From positions 1-37,801 of the IMG/VR virus record IMGVR_UViG_3300028840_001389: a stretch of DNA of 37,801 nt, one strand, 5' to 3'. Positions 13,043-21,547 of this stretch are shown here, piece after piece (the stretch's first letter is position 1; each line of letters begins with the position of its first letter). This DNA comes from a virus. The position numbers and the translations under genes are program-made. A model generated the notes under the pieces. That model was not told where the DNA came from, searched no databases, and saw only the letters and a list, made by a program, of their open reading frames with translations.

Positions 13043-14638
13043 ATGGGCAAGGCGGCGACCCCGGAGCTACAGCGGCTCCGGGACATGGGGCTGCGCGACC
13101 TGTTCGGCTTCGCGGCGGGCATCCTGGGCTATGACAAGCTCGAACGCGACGTACACGGCCCGCTCTGCGAGGCGTTGCAGAATCCGGCGCGCACGCGCAT
13201 CAATGCGACCATGCCGCGCAAGTTCTACAAGTCCACGCTCTGCACTATCGCGTACCCGCTCTGGCGGGGCGTGCGGCATCCCGATGTGACGTTCCTGTTG
13301 ACGATGAACACGGTGGACAACGCGAAGATCAAACTCAAGGAATTACAAGGCCACGTTGAGCGGAACCCGTTATTTCGGGGGTGTTACCCGGAAGTAATCC
13401 CGGACTTCAACAAGGGCTGGAGCGCAGAATCCTGCTCCCTCCGGCGTTCCAGCCTCAAGGGTACACCGACGTTCAGCGTGGCCGGAGCGACAACGCGGGT
13501 CATCTCGCGGGCCGTGGACGAGATTGTCATGGACGACCTTCTCACCGCGAAGCCCGACGACTCGACCGGCGACGAGATATTGCCGACGAACGACGACATT
13601 CAGCAGGCGATTGGCTGGTACAAGCAGTCGTTGTCCCTGCTGAACGACCCGGAACACGGGCGGTTGCTGAACGTCGGCACGCGCTGGGCGCAGAAGGACC
13701 TTGTGGAGTACGTTCTGCGCACCAACGAGCGGTTCAGGGCGAACAATTTTGAGTTCCGCGCAGTCAAGGGCGAATGGGGCAGTCCCGACTGCGTGGCGAC
13801 TATGCCGCGCTCCTACCCGATGTCGGCATTGCAGGAGATCGCGGAGACGGCGGGCAGCACGATATTCCGGCTGTGGTACTTGAATGAGCCGATTGACCCG
13901 TCCGAACTCGTGTTCGACCTGACGGGCGAGAACTTCTATGACCCGACCGAGGCGGAAAAGGGCTGGGCGGAGTCCCTGCGCTGCTACACCGCCGTTGATC
14001 TCGCCTATTCGGACAGCGAGAAGGCGGACAACACCGCCGTTGTGACCATTGGCGTGGATTCCAACGGCATCCGCTACGTGCTCGACGTGCGTTACGGCAA
14101 GTACAACCCGATGACGATCATTGAAATCCTGTTCGGCGTGAATGAACGCTGGAATCCGCGCATTATCGGCATTGAATCCGTTGCGGCGCAGGCCATGTTG
14201 CCGCGTATCCTGCCGCATTTTGAGGCCGAACGCGGCGAACGCCTGCCGGTCAAGGAAATCAAGCGCGGGGGCAAGGCGTCGAAGGAATACCGCATCGTGT
14301 CGGGCCTGCAACCGTTCGTGGAACGCGGGACATTGAAGCTGCCGCGTGGCCGAGCGAAGCCGCTTGAGGCCGAAATGCGCGACTTCCGCATGGACGCCAA
14401 GCGGCGCGGGCATGACGACGCGCTCGACGCGCTGTCCGACGCGGTGAACCTGTCGAAGACCGCGATATTGCCGAAGCCGCCGCGTGAGCGGCGTCACATC
14501 ACGACCGAAGCGGAATGGGCCGACTTCTACAAGAAGTTCTACAGCGTGGACGAGGCCGTGGACGCCCTGTTGCGCGACGAGAAGCGCGGGGAATGGTACG
14601 CCGCACCGAACGAATTTTCATACTTGAGGCGCAACTGA
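13043..14638 (+). CDS. terL: Terminase large subunit
   Basis: A 531-residue packaging motor. The ATPase part has a degenerate Walker A (MPRKFYKST, residues 57-65), Walker B EIVMDD at 160-165 and the coupling motif VGTRW at 211-215. The nuclease part has the expected acidic residues: D319 in AVDLAYSD, E378 in IGIES, and HDDALDALSD near 457-466. The enzyme pumps DNA into the prohead through the portal and cuts concatemers. ATG at 13043 is taken rather than upstream codons lying inside the previous gene. It is TGATG-coupled to the portal. Confidence 0.93.
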   Translation: MGKAATPELQRLRDMGLRDLFGFAAGILGYDKLERDVHGPLCEALQNPARTRINATMPRKFYKSTLCTIAYPLWRGVRHPDVTFLLTMNTVDNAKIKLKELQGHVERNPLFRGCYPEVIPDFNKGWSAESCSLRRSSLKGTPTFSVAGATTRVISRAVDEIVMDDLLTAKPDDSTGDEILPTNDDIQQAIGWYKQSLSLLNDPEHGRLLNVGTRWAQKDLVEYVLRTNERFRANNFEFRAVKGEWGSPDCVATMPRSYPMSALQEIAETAGSTIFRLWYLNEPIDPSELVFDLTGENFYDPTEAEKGWAESLRCYTAVDLAYSDSEKADNTAVVTIGVDSNGIRYVLDVRYGKYNPMTIIEILFGVNERWNPRIIGIESVAAQAMLPRILPHFEAERGERLPVKEIKRGGKASKEYRIVSGLQPFVERGTLKLPRGRAKPLEAEMRDFRMDAKRRGHDDALDALSDAVNLSKTAILPKPPRERRHITTEAEWADFYKKFYSVDEAVDALLRDEKRGEWYAAPNEFSYLRRN

Positions 14639-16464
14639 TGGCCCAGCAGCAGACGGCGGACATCCGGTACTGGAAAGACCAGATACATCGCGGCATCGAG
14701 TACCAGCGCAAGTACGGGCACTCCGACGACTGGCAGAAATGGGAGCAGTTCTATGTCGGCGACTGGACGACGCTCGGCCAGAAGCTCCCGATCAACTACA
14801 TGTTCAGTCAGTTCAAGAGTCTGATACCGCAGATCTATTTCCGCAACCCGCGTGTGACGGTGACGGGCAGGCGATACGGCATGGACGCCGGGGCGCGTGT
14901 GCTGGAAGTCCTGCTGAACTGGCTGGTGCAGGAAATGGCGCTCAAACGCAACATGAAACGCGCCGCGCTCGACGCGCTGGTATGCGGCACGGGCATTGTC
15001 AAGCTCGGCTACGACAGCGAGCACGGATTCGACCCGAAACGGTTGCTCGGCCCGATGATGACGCCGATGGGCGTGGCCGATGCGAGCGGCGAGACGGACG
15101 CACAGTTCGACGAGGAGTTCAAGAAACTCGAATACAGCCTCGACGTGCAGCCGGGGATGCCGTGGGCCTTGCGCGTGCACCCGAAAGACTTCCTGATTGA
15201 CCCGTCGGCGACGTGTATTGAGGACGCGCGCTGGTGCGCGCATCGCACGCTCCGCACGATAGACGACGTGATGAAAAGCCCGCTGTACGAGAAGGGCGAC
15301 AAGCGCGGGCTGGAGCCGACGCGCAGCGAGGAGTACAACGACCACGACGAGCCGCGCATGATTACGCCGGAATCGTGGCAGTCGAAGGCCGAAGACCCGG
15401 AGAATACGCGGCCCAAGTCCATTACCGACGAGTGGGTGGAACTGTGGGAAATCCACGAGGCGAAGGCGCGGCGCGTGATTACGCTGAACCTGACGCACAA
15501 GAAGATGCTGCGCGACGACTTCGATGAGTTGCAGTTCGATGGGCTGCCGTTCAGGGCGCTGATATTCAACCAGCATCCCAAGACGTTTTGGGGCATCTCC
15601 GACGCGCAAGTGCTTCACCCGCAGCAGGAGGAACTGAACACGACGCGGCGGTTACAGCAGCAGTACCGCAAGATGGCGTTGCGGCGGCTGCTTGTCAAGA
15701 AGGGGCTGATACCCGACGGCGAAAAGCACAAGTTTACGAGCGACAAACCGTTCGAGTTCATCGAGACGGACGGTGAGGTCGGCAAGCTGGCCGACGACAT
15801 CAAGGAACTTGACGGGTTTATGCCGAACGATCTGGCGAGTTGGAGCGAGTTGATCGAGGCGGACATGCGCGACCTGTTGGGTCAGGGCCGCAACCAGATG
15901 GGCGAGTTCAACCGTGGCGCGGAGGGCGGGCAGAGCCGCGCCAGCGCGACGGAGGCGAACATTGTCCAGCAGAACAGTCAGATTCGCGTGGACGAACGGC
16001 GCGACGTGATGGCCGATATGTTCGCCAGCATCATGCGTGCGTGTGCGCAGATGGTGTTCAAGTGGTGGGACAAGCCGCGTGTGGCGCGTGTGGCTGGGCC
16101 GGAAGGGATGCAGTACTGGGTGAACTATTCCGGGCCTGAACTCGAAGGCGAATACGATTACCTCGTACAGCCCGACGACGCGCTGCCGATGACGAAGGAA
16201 CAGCGCAAGCAGGACGCGATTGCGTTGTTTCAGGTCATGGCGCAATTCCTGCTGCCGCAGCAGATGCAGGAGTTGCAGCGGCACGTCATGCGCCAGTTCG
16301 AGGGGGTGGATGCCGACGCCGTGCTGAACCCGCCGCAGATGCCGGGTGTCATGGGCCTGGGTGCATTCGGCGACGTGTTGCAGGGCGCGGGCCAGCAGCA
16401 GATGATGGGGGGCGGAAGTGCCAACGTACCAGTTCCGATGCCCGACATGCAAGGGGCGATGTGA
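14638..16464 (+). CDS. Portal protein (podovirus, P22-type)
   Basis: A 608-residue protein directly after the large terminase, joined by TGATG. Features of podovirus-type portals: N-terminal KWEQFYVGDW, the SQFKSLIPQIYFRNPRV segment, FLIDPSA, a WVELWEIHEAKARR strand region, QVLHPQQEELNTTRRLQQQYRK and a Gln-rich C-terminus with MAQFLLPQQMQELQRHVMRQ. The dodecameric portal sits at one capsid vertex, is the channel for packaging and ejection, and is the platform for the adaptor protein (probably the gene at 25408). Length is typical. The end overlaps a zinc-ribbon gene by 47 bp. Confidence 0.88.
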   Translation: MAQQQTADIRYWKDQIHRGIEYQRKYGHSDDWQKWEQFYVGDWTTLGQKLPINYMFSQFKSLIPQIYFRNPRVTVTGRRYGMDAGARVLEVLLNWLVQEMALKRNMKRAALDALVCGTGIVKLGYDSEHGFDPKRLLGPMMTPMGVADASGETDAQFDEEFKKLEYSLDVQPGMPWALRVHPKDFLIDPSATCIEDARWCAHRTLRTIDDVMKSPLYEKGDKRGLEPTRSEEYNDHDEPRMITPESWQSKAEDPENTRPKSITDEWVELWEIHEAKARRVITLNLTHKKMLRDDFDELQFDGLPFRALIFNQHPKTFWGISDAQVLHPQQEELNTTRRLQQQYRKMALRRLLVKKGLIPDGEKHKFTSDKPFEFIETDGEVGKLADDIKELDGFMPNDLASWSELIEADMRDLLGQGRNQMGEFNRGAEGGQSRASATEANIVQQNSQIRVDERRDVMADMFASIMRACAQMVFKWWDKPRVARVAGPEGMQYWVNYSGPELEGEYDYLVQPDDALPMTKEQRKQDAIALFQVMAQFLLPQQMQELQRHVMRQFEGVDADAVLNPPQMPGVMGLGAFGDVLQGAGQQQMMGGGSANVPVPMPDMQGAM

Positions 16465-16714
16465 GCGGACGTGCGCGATAGCTGAACGCAATCGGCAGAA
16501 GTGTCAGGCGTGCGGCACGTTTCTAACGCAGGACTGGGAGCATCGGACAAAGCCGGAAGTGGGCGGGTTCAAGGCGCGCTGGCTTGAATTGGAAGGGCCG
16601 GGCAATCCGAAGGGGCGGGTGTTCGTGTCCAGCACACGCGAGTTGGAGAACGAATGCCGGAGGCGTGGGAAGATACACAGAGGATACCAGTATCACGACA
16701 GGATGGATGATTAG
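16418..16714 (+). CDS. FmdB-like zinc-ribbon protein overlapping the portal gene
   Basis: A 98-residue protein starting at a GTG inside the portal gene. MPTYQFRCPTCKG, followed by KCQACGTF, is the signature of the FmdB-type zinc ribbon (two CxxC knuckles), a family of putative regulatory proteins common in bacteria and occasional in phages. A longer helical and charged C-terminus (STRELENECRRRGKIHRGYQYHDR) follows. The long overlap with portal suggests coupled expression with head genes. Role unknown. Confidence 0.7.
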   Translation: MPTYQFRCPTCKGRCERTCAIAERNRQKCQACGTFLTQDWEHRTKPEVGGFKARWLELEGPGNPKGRVFVSSTRELENECRRRGKIHRGYQYHDRMDD

Positions 16715-16725
16715 GAGGGAAAGAA

Positions 16726-17049
16726 GTGGTTGGGTATTGGGAGACGTTGGATGACCTTGACGTGGACGATTTGCTGGAACTGCTCGCCAAGAAGCGCGAG
16801 GAAGAACTGGAGCGCCGGGAACAATCGCGCGGTCGCTTGCAAGAAAGCCTGAATCTTCTTGGCGATTTGGTGTGGATATTCCTTCGCATGGAACGTCCAC
16901 GATTAGCCAATCCTGAAGCGGCGGCGAACGGCGAAGAACCACGGTACGTTGTGGAACTGACCAAAGAGGTCGCGGAGCGGCTGTGCGTTGCCAAGTCGCA
17001 TGTTGCGCAGCAGCACGGCAACCCGCCAGTGGAGTTGACGACGGCATGA
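16726..17049 (+). CDS. Hypothetical coiled-coil protein
   Basis: A 107-residue protein with a GTG start and TTAGGAGGGA just before it. The first 60 residues are charged and helical (DDLLELLAKKREEELERREQ), the rest amphipathic. It may be a small scaffold-associated or head-maturation protein, as it sits between portal and scaffold. It is ATGA-coupled downstream. Confidence 0.5.
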   Translation: MVGYWETLDDLDVDDLLELLAKKREEELERREQSRGRLQESLNLLGDLVWIFLRMERPRLANPEAAANGEEPRYVVELTKEVAERLCVAKSHVAQQHGNPPVELTTA

Positions 17050-17429
17050 GGAAGATACCGGAAGGGACGGAAGCGCATGTGACGTTCGACGAGAAGGGCG
17101 CGGTGGTGGCGTTGGACGGCGAGTGGGCGCAGTACATGGCTGACATCGTGTTCATCGAGTTGCAGCGTGCCATTCATGTGAAGGCGCTCGACGAGAAGCG
17201 GTTGCGCAACATGGCGGAGAAGGCAACAAGGGCCTTGAACAAGGGGCAAGATAATGCCGGAACAGGAAGCGACGGAGACGACGGAGCAGACGCAGACGAC
17301 GGAAGCGACGCAGGAGACGCAGACGACGGAGACACAGGAGCCGACAGCGGCGGAACAGTTGAAGGCCCTGCAAGCGAAGGTGGAGGCGTTGGAGACGGAG
17401 AAGGCGAACTCGTCGGAGTCGGCGGATAG
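17046..17429 (+). CDS. Hypothetical protein with acidic tail overlapping the scaffold gene
   Basis: A 127-residue protein. Residues 1-70 look genuine (GTEAHVTFDEKGAVVALDG, then a helical stretch IELQRAIHVKALDEKRLRNM). From residue 70 on the sequence is only Gly, Asp, Ser and Ala, produced by the same GACGGA-rich repeats that code for the Thr/Glu-rich start of the scaffold gene in another frame. The overlap is 176 bp. The tail is possibly a by-product of that shared DNA. Function unknown. Confidence 0.5.
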   Translation: MRKIPEGTEAHVTFDEKGAVVALDGEWAQYMADIVFIELQRAIHVKALDEKRLRNMAEKATRALNKGQDNAGTGSDGDDGADADDGSDAGDADDGDTGADSGGTVEGPASEGGGVGDGEGELVGVGG

Positions 17430-17922
17430 CGAAGAACTCGACACGCTGTACAAACAGTGGTTTGGGGGTGACGAAACACAAGAACAGCAAGCGGGCGAGG
17501 AAGCTGACCCGCGTGATGCGCAAATCAAGGCTCTGCAAGCGGAACTGAAGAAGGTCACTTCGATGGTGCAGTACCAGATCAAGCAGAGCGCGCAGCAGAA
17601 ATTGTGCGACAAGTATGCAAAGGAAGTGCCGGACTGGAAGGAGATCGAATCGGACGTGTTGAAGCTCGCAAAGAAGTATCCGACGTTAGCGGACGAAGAT
17701 TTGATGGCGCTGGCGCGTGCGAAGCGGCCCAAGGCCGCGACACCGCCGACGCCTGAGAAGAAGCCCGATCCCGCGAAGGCAGAGAGTGCCAAGCGCGCGG
17801 CCTCTGAGAAACCGAACTCGGCTGGGGCAAATGCCGACAAGGAGTACACGAGTCTCGGTGATGCCGCGCTGGATACTTTCAGGGAACTACAGGCGCAGGG
17901 GGGATACCCCGGCGCGACATAG
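17254..17922 (+). CDS. Scaffold-like capsid assembly protein
   Basis: A 222-residue protein between portal and capsid, the normal place for a scaffold. The N-terminal 45 residues are low-complexity Glu/Thr/Gln. A coiled coil (AAEQLKALQAKVEALETEK) follows, then an acidic linker, a second helix (AQIKALQAELKKVTSMVQYQ) and a compact helical C-terminus (LKLAKKYPTLADEDLMALAR) before a Pro/Lys-rich stretch. Scaffold proteins guide capsid shell assembly and leave or are lost before packaging. There is no protease gene in the neighbourhood. The call rests on place and helical, low-complexity composition. Confidence 0.65.
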   Translation: MPEQEATETTEQTQTTEATQETQTTETQEPTAAEQLKALQAKVEALETEKANSSESADSEELDTLYKQWFGGDETQEQQAGEEADPRDAQIKALQAELKKVTSMVQYQIKQSAQQKLCDKYAKEVPDWKEIESDVLKLAKKYPTLADEDLMALARAKRPKAATPPTPEKKPDPAKAESAKRAASEKPNSAGANADKEYTSLGDAALDTFRELQAQGGYPGAT

Positions 17923-17960
17923 CCTCGTGACCTTGGCGGCGCAACGAGAAAGAGACAACT

Positions 17961-18911
17961 TTGGCTTTTGCGAGCGTAACCGAGTACTACAACTCAATGT
18001 ACTCTTCGACCCTTCGCAAGATGGGCCGAACGGTCATTGACCCAACGTTCCAAAAGCGCCCCCTGTTCTTCTGGCTGAAACGGAAGAACCGGGTGTCCGA
18101 AGTTGGCGGGCGGTCCATCAACAGGCCGGTTCAGTTGGTTGAACCGGACACCGCCAAGAGCTTCGGACGCGGCGCGACGTTCGACGAGGTTGACCCGGAC
18201 TACATCTCTCAGGCCGTCTACTACATGAAGAACGTCGGGGACTCCCTGACGCGATTCTGGACGGACGAGCAGGAGAACACCGGGCAGTCGGCGATTATCA
18301 ACCTTGTCAAAAAGAACATCCAGATCACCGTGAAAGGTCTGGAGAAGAAAGTACAGGCGATGCTGTGGGCGACCACGCCCGTCGGCCTCGACCTGTCGGG
18401 CCTGCCGTACTACATCGCAAGCTCTCCGTCCACGGGGACTATCGCGGGCATCAACCGCGCAAACTACCCCCTGTGGCGGAACCAGCAAAAGACGAGTACG
18501 GGCAGCTACTACACCTACCTGCTTGACGACATGCTCGATCTCAAGCTGGACTGCGAAAAGTACGGCAGCGTGGATTACGTCATTACGGACAAGGGTTCGT
18601 ATGAGGCGTACAACGCTGTGGCGCGCGAGCAGAAGTGGATTACGGACAAGAAGATGGGTGACGCCGAATTCGCCAACGTCGGTTGGAGCGGCACGCCCAT
18701 CACCTTGGATCACGACTGCACGAGTGGCGCGATGTACATGCTCGACTCCAGCGCGGTCGAGTGGGCGGTGTCACCGTCCGCCGATTTCAAGTGGACGAAG
18801 TGGAAAGAGAAGCCGAACGGCCTTGACCGAACGGCGCAGTTGGTGTTGCGCGCGCAGTTGATTGTGGACAATCCCGGCACCTGCGGGGTGTTGACGACCA
18901 TTGCGGCGTAG
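17961..18911 (+). CDS. Major capsid protein (TTG start)
   Basis: A 316-residue protein after the scaffold. The N-terminal arm MAFASVTEYYNSMYSSTLRK leads into FFWLKRKNRVSEVGGRSI and VYYMKNVGDSLTRFW, then a spine-like GLEKKVQAMLW helix and a P-domain-like YVITDKGSYEAYNA; the last strand is TAQLVLRAQLIVDNPG. This is the HK97-type fold arrangement of podovirus-like capsid proteins that lack a protease. The start appears to be TTG with only a weak purine-rich site (GAGAAAGAGA), odd for the most abundant virion protein; the next ATG (17997) would cut the conserved arm. Two strong hairpins follow the stop. Confidence 0.85.
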   Translation: MAFASVTEYYNSMYSSTLRKMGRTVIDPTFQKRPLFFWLKRKNRVSEVGGRSINRPVQLVEPDTAKSFGRGATFDEVDPDYISQAVYYMKNVGDSLTRFWTDEQENTGQSAIINLVKKNIQITVKGLEKKVQAMLWATTPVGLDLSGLPYYIASSPSTGTIAGINRANYPLWRNQQKTSTGSYYTYLLDDMLDLKLDCEKYGSVDYVITDKGSYEAYNAVAREQKWITDKKMGDAEFANVGWSGTPITLDHDCTSGAMYMLDSSAVEWAVSPSADFKWTKWKEKPNGLDRTAQLVLRAQLIVDNPGTCGVLTTIAA

Positions 18912-18920
18912 TAGGGGCAG

Positions 18921-18966
18921 GCCCCGGCACGTGGCCGGGGCACCCTCCCCGCAAGACAATGCGGGG
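18921..18966 (+). terminator. Two consecutive GC hairpins after the capsid gene
   Basis: Hairpin 1 pairs GCCCCGG (18921-18927) with CCGGGGC (18935-18941). Hairpin 2 pairs CCCCGCA (18947-18953) with TGCGGGG (18960-18966). Both have 7-bp perfect stems. No T-run follows, so they may stabilise capsid mRNA or reduce read-through rather than stop transcription. Confidence 0.5.
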
Positions 18967-19006
18967 TGGAGCCTAGACACAGGCGAAATGTAAGGGGCAA
19001 CTTTTC

Positions 19007-19771
19007 ATGTCACAACCTCCTTGGGACACCCGAAGGGGCGGGCAGTTTGTTTCGGGCAAGCATTTTGTAACAAGTCCGGCCCACTGGATTACAGAGGAGT
19101 CGGCAACGAAGCAGCACCCGCTCGGCGCGAAACTTTGCGTTGGCGATTCGGTCTTTCGCTACTGCAAGGCGAACGAGGCGTTGAGCGCGGGCAAGCTGGC
19201 GACGGCGGTGGCCGACTCGGACGCCGAGGACACCGTGACGGTGGCGCACGCCATCGGCACAGCCGACCTCACCATCACGGCGGCGAGCGCGATCACAGCC
19301 AACCAGTACGAGGACGGCGTGTTGATTGTGGACGAGGGCACGGGCGCGGGCAATACCTACGACATTGCCGAGAACGCGGCCATTGATTCATCGTCTACAG
19401 GCACCGTTACCATCTACGGCGGGCTGAAAGTCGCGTGGAGCACGTCGGACACCGATGTCGTGCTGGTGCAATCGCCGTATGTCGTACAGGAAGCGAACAA
19501 AGACCAGAAGGAAACGCCGATTTGTGTGCCGCGTATCGCGGTCACGGAGGCGTATTACTTTTGGGGCCAGACACGCGGCCTGTGCGGCGTGTTGCAGGAC
19601 GAGGCCGAGGGCAACAATGCGGGCCAGCGGCTTCTGACCATCGGGTCAAGCGTGGACGGAACGGTCGAGTCTCAGGACGCGGCGGGCGAGGCGATTGTCG
19701 GTATGCGGCTGTTCGACGCCGCGAACGACGAGGATGCCAAGTACCAGCCGGTCATGCTGATGCTCGACTAG
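19007..19771 (+). CDS. Head decoration-type virion protein
   Basis: A 254-residue protein after the capsid. HPLGAKLCVGDSVFRYCKANEALSAGKL is shortened here to its key parts HPLGAKL and VFRYCKA-x5-SAGKL, which recur in phage virion proteins near the capsid gene. The rest is beta-rich (VTVAHAIGTADLTITAASAI and GTVTIYGGLKVAWS) with a YYFWGQTRGLCGVL segment. Such proteins usually cement or decorate the head surface. The start has AAGGGG upstream. Nothing suggests an enzyme. Confidence 0.65.
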   Translation: MSQPPWDTRRGGQFVSGKHFVTSPAHWITEESATKQHPLGAKLCVGDSVFRYCKANEALSAGKLATAVADSDAEDTVTVAHAIGTADLTITAASAITANQYEDGVLIVDEGTGAGNTYDIAENAAIDSSSTGTVTIYGGLKVAWSTSDTDVVLVQSPYVVQEANKDQKETPICVPRIAVTEAYYFWGQTRGLCGVLQDEAEGNNAGQRLLTIGSSVDGTVESQDAAGEAIVGMRLFDAANDEDAKYQPVMLMLD

Positions 19772-19789
19772 GCGGAGAAGAGGCAAAGG

Positions 19790-19860
19790 GGGCGCGGGCA
19801 TCGTTAGTGAGGCCCGCCCCCGATGCTTCAAGGTAAACGGTACAACGGGGCTTAGGCCCC
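19790..19860 (+). terminator. Paired hairpins between two virion genes
   Basis: A GGGGGCGCGGGC/GCCCGCCCCC inverted repeat (about 19790-19821, one bulge) is followed by GGGGC (19847-19851) pairing with GCCCC (19856-19860) around TTAG. A five-T run lies at 19877-19881, 16 bases farther on. As after the capsid gene, this looks like an RNA-structure spacer or weak terminator between separately controlled head genes. Confidence 0.4.
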
Positions 19861-19882
19861 CACGACACTTGGAGCGTTTTTC

Positions 19883-20224
19883 ATGGCGTATACAGCAACG
19901 GTTACTCTGGACACCCCGAAGCCGGAACGAGGCACGCGCAACTATGGCCTCATCACCGGCACCGTGGACATTACAGAGTACAACTCGACGCTGGTTGAGA
20001 TCACGGGCATCACGAAGTTCTTTCACGATGACACGATTTCAGTCACCGTCGCGCCTGCCGGGGCGACCGACGAGGGGTATGTCCTCTCGTGGAGCGCGAC
20101 CGACAAGGCATTCAAGGCGTACCAGGGCGATTATTCTTCATCTACCGACGGCCCGCTGACCGAGGTATCGGACGGCACGGACGTGGGCGCGGTGAAGTTT
20201 ATCGCCACCGGCATCTACCATTGA
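19883..20224 (+). CDS. Small beta-rich virion protein
   Basis: A 113-residue protein. The sequence is a series of strands with Thr and Gly (TATVTLDTPKPERGTRNYGL, STLVEITGITKFF, TISVTVAPAG, VLSWSATDKAF, AVKFIATGIYH). This is typical of a small phage head or tail accessory protein. It is the last clear head-type gene before the modification cassette. Exact role unknown. Confidence 0.55.
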   Translation: MAYTATVTLDTPKPERGTRNYGLITGTVDITEYNSTLVEITGITKFFHDDTISVTVAPAGATDEGYVLSWSATDKAFKAYQGDYSSSTDGPLTEVSDGTDVGAVKFIATGIYH

Positions 20225-20281
20225 TGCAATCTACCGTATAGTGGAGAGCTAATTGACCCTGACAGGAAGGAAAGGGGAGCC

Positions 20282-21547
20282 ATGAAGGGCGTGTTGGTAG
20301 TGCCGAACGTAACGATGCACGGTTGGAACTGCTACGCGCGGGAGGGAAGAAGGCACAACTCCCTCCCGCACGGGCTTCTATCCGTGGCGACCGAAGCGAA
20401 CCGCAACGGGCACCACGTTACCATCGTGGACTTGCGGCGGCATAAGTGTATTGAAGACGCGGTGAACGACACGCTGTTGCGCGACCCGGAATTCGTCGGC
20501 GTCGGCGCGATGACCGTGGACTTCCCCGTCGCGTGCGACTATCTGAAGCGGCTGAAAGAGAAGGCGCGGCATGTGACGACCGTGATGGGCGGCGTGCATG
20601 TCAGCATCAAGCCGGAAGACGCGGAGAAGAAGGCGCAGATTGACTACATCCTGACAGGCGAAGGGGAGTGGACGCTGTGCGACATGCTCAGGGACTATTT
20701 TGTCGGGTACGAGCGCGTGGTGGCCGGGGAACCGCCCGACCTCGACGCGCTTCTTCCCATAGACCGGGAACTCATAGACTATCGCGGCGGGGAACTCTAC
20801 CACGGCGGGCAATGGCACAGCGCCTATCCGTTCGTGACCGTCATGGTCGGGCGCGGGTGCCCGCACAAATGCGCGTTCTGCTATCCCGTGAGCGACACGG
20901 TGTTCGGGCCGAAAGTGCGGATACGCAGCGTCGCGCATGTGATGATGGAACTCAAGCACCTGACGCGACAGTACCACCCCGCCTACATCGAGTTCATAGA
21001 CGACCTGTTCACGCTCAGGCGGAAATGGGTCGAGGAATTCATACGCGAGTATCCGAAGGTGTGCGGCGGTATCCCGTTCAACGTCGCGTGTCGCGCCGAC
21101 ATCATCGTGAAGCGGCCCGCCATGTTCGAGGCATTGCGCGGTATCGGCCTCGACACGGTGAACGTCGGGCTGGAAAGCGGGTGCCAGCGGCACTTGGACT
21201 ACTTGGAGAAGGGCACGACCGTCGAGCAGAACTACGAGGCGTGCCGGACGCTCAAGCGGCTGGGCTGCCGGATAGTCGGAAACATCATACACGGCATCCC
21301 CGGCGAGACGCCGAGCGAGACGATGCAGACCGTGCGGCTCGTCAAGGACTGCGACGTGGACTACTACAGCCCCGCGTTCCTGACGCCGTATCCGGGGTGC
21401 AAGCTGCATGAGACGCTGGGGAAAGACCTGGTGCCGAGCGACTACGCGCAGATGAACCGGCACGCGAAGGACGCGAAGATCGAGGGCGTGGAGTATGACG
21501 CCATTATGACCATTTTGAAGGCGGAGTTCCCGAAGGCATTCAAATGA
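20282..21547 (+). CDS. B12-binding-domain radical SAM enzyme
   Basis: A 421-residue protein with AAGGGGAG before the ATG. Residues 1-150 look like a cobalamin-binding Rossmann domain (VVPNVTMHGWNCYAREG, LLSVATEANRNGHHVTIVDL, VMGGVHVSIKPEDA, YILTGEGEW) without a clear DxHxxG histidine. Residues about 180-390 form the radical SAM barrel: RGCPHKCAFCYP (C-x3-C-x2-C), FIDDLFTLRRKWVEEF, LDTVNVGLESG and GNIIHGIPGET. Class-B type enzymes of this plan methylate or rearrange carbon centres, often in sugars or natural products. It heads a cassette with glycosyl- and methyltransferases, so glycan modification is the likely use; the real substrate is unknown. Confidence 0.88.
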   Translation: MKGVLVVPNVTMHGWNCYAREGRRHNSLPHGLLSVATEANRNGHHVTIVDLRRHKCIEDAVNDTLLRDPEFVGVGAMTVDFPVACDYLKRLKEKARHVTTVMGGVHVSIKPEDAEKKAQIDYILTGEGEWTLCDMLRDYFVGYERVVAGEPPDLDALLPIDRELIDYRGGELYHGGQWHSAYPFVTVMVGRGCPHKCAFCYPVSDTVFGPKVRIRSVAHVMMELKHLTRQYHPAYIEFIDDLFTLRRKWVEEFIREYPKVCGGIPFNVACRADIIVKRPAMFEALRGIGLDTVNVGLESGCQRHLDYLEKGTTVEQNYEACRTLKRLGCRIVGNIIHGIPGETPSETMQTVRLVKDCDVDYYSPAFLTPYPGCKLHETLGKDLVPSDYAQMNRHAKDAKIEGVEYDAIMTILKAEFPKAFK

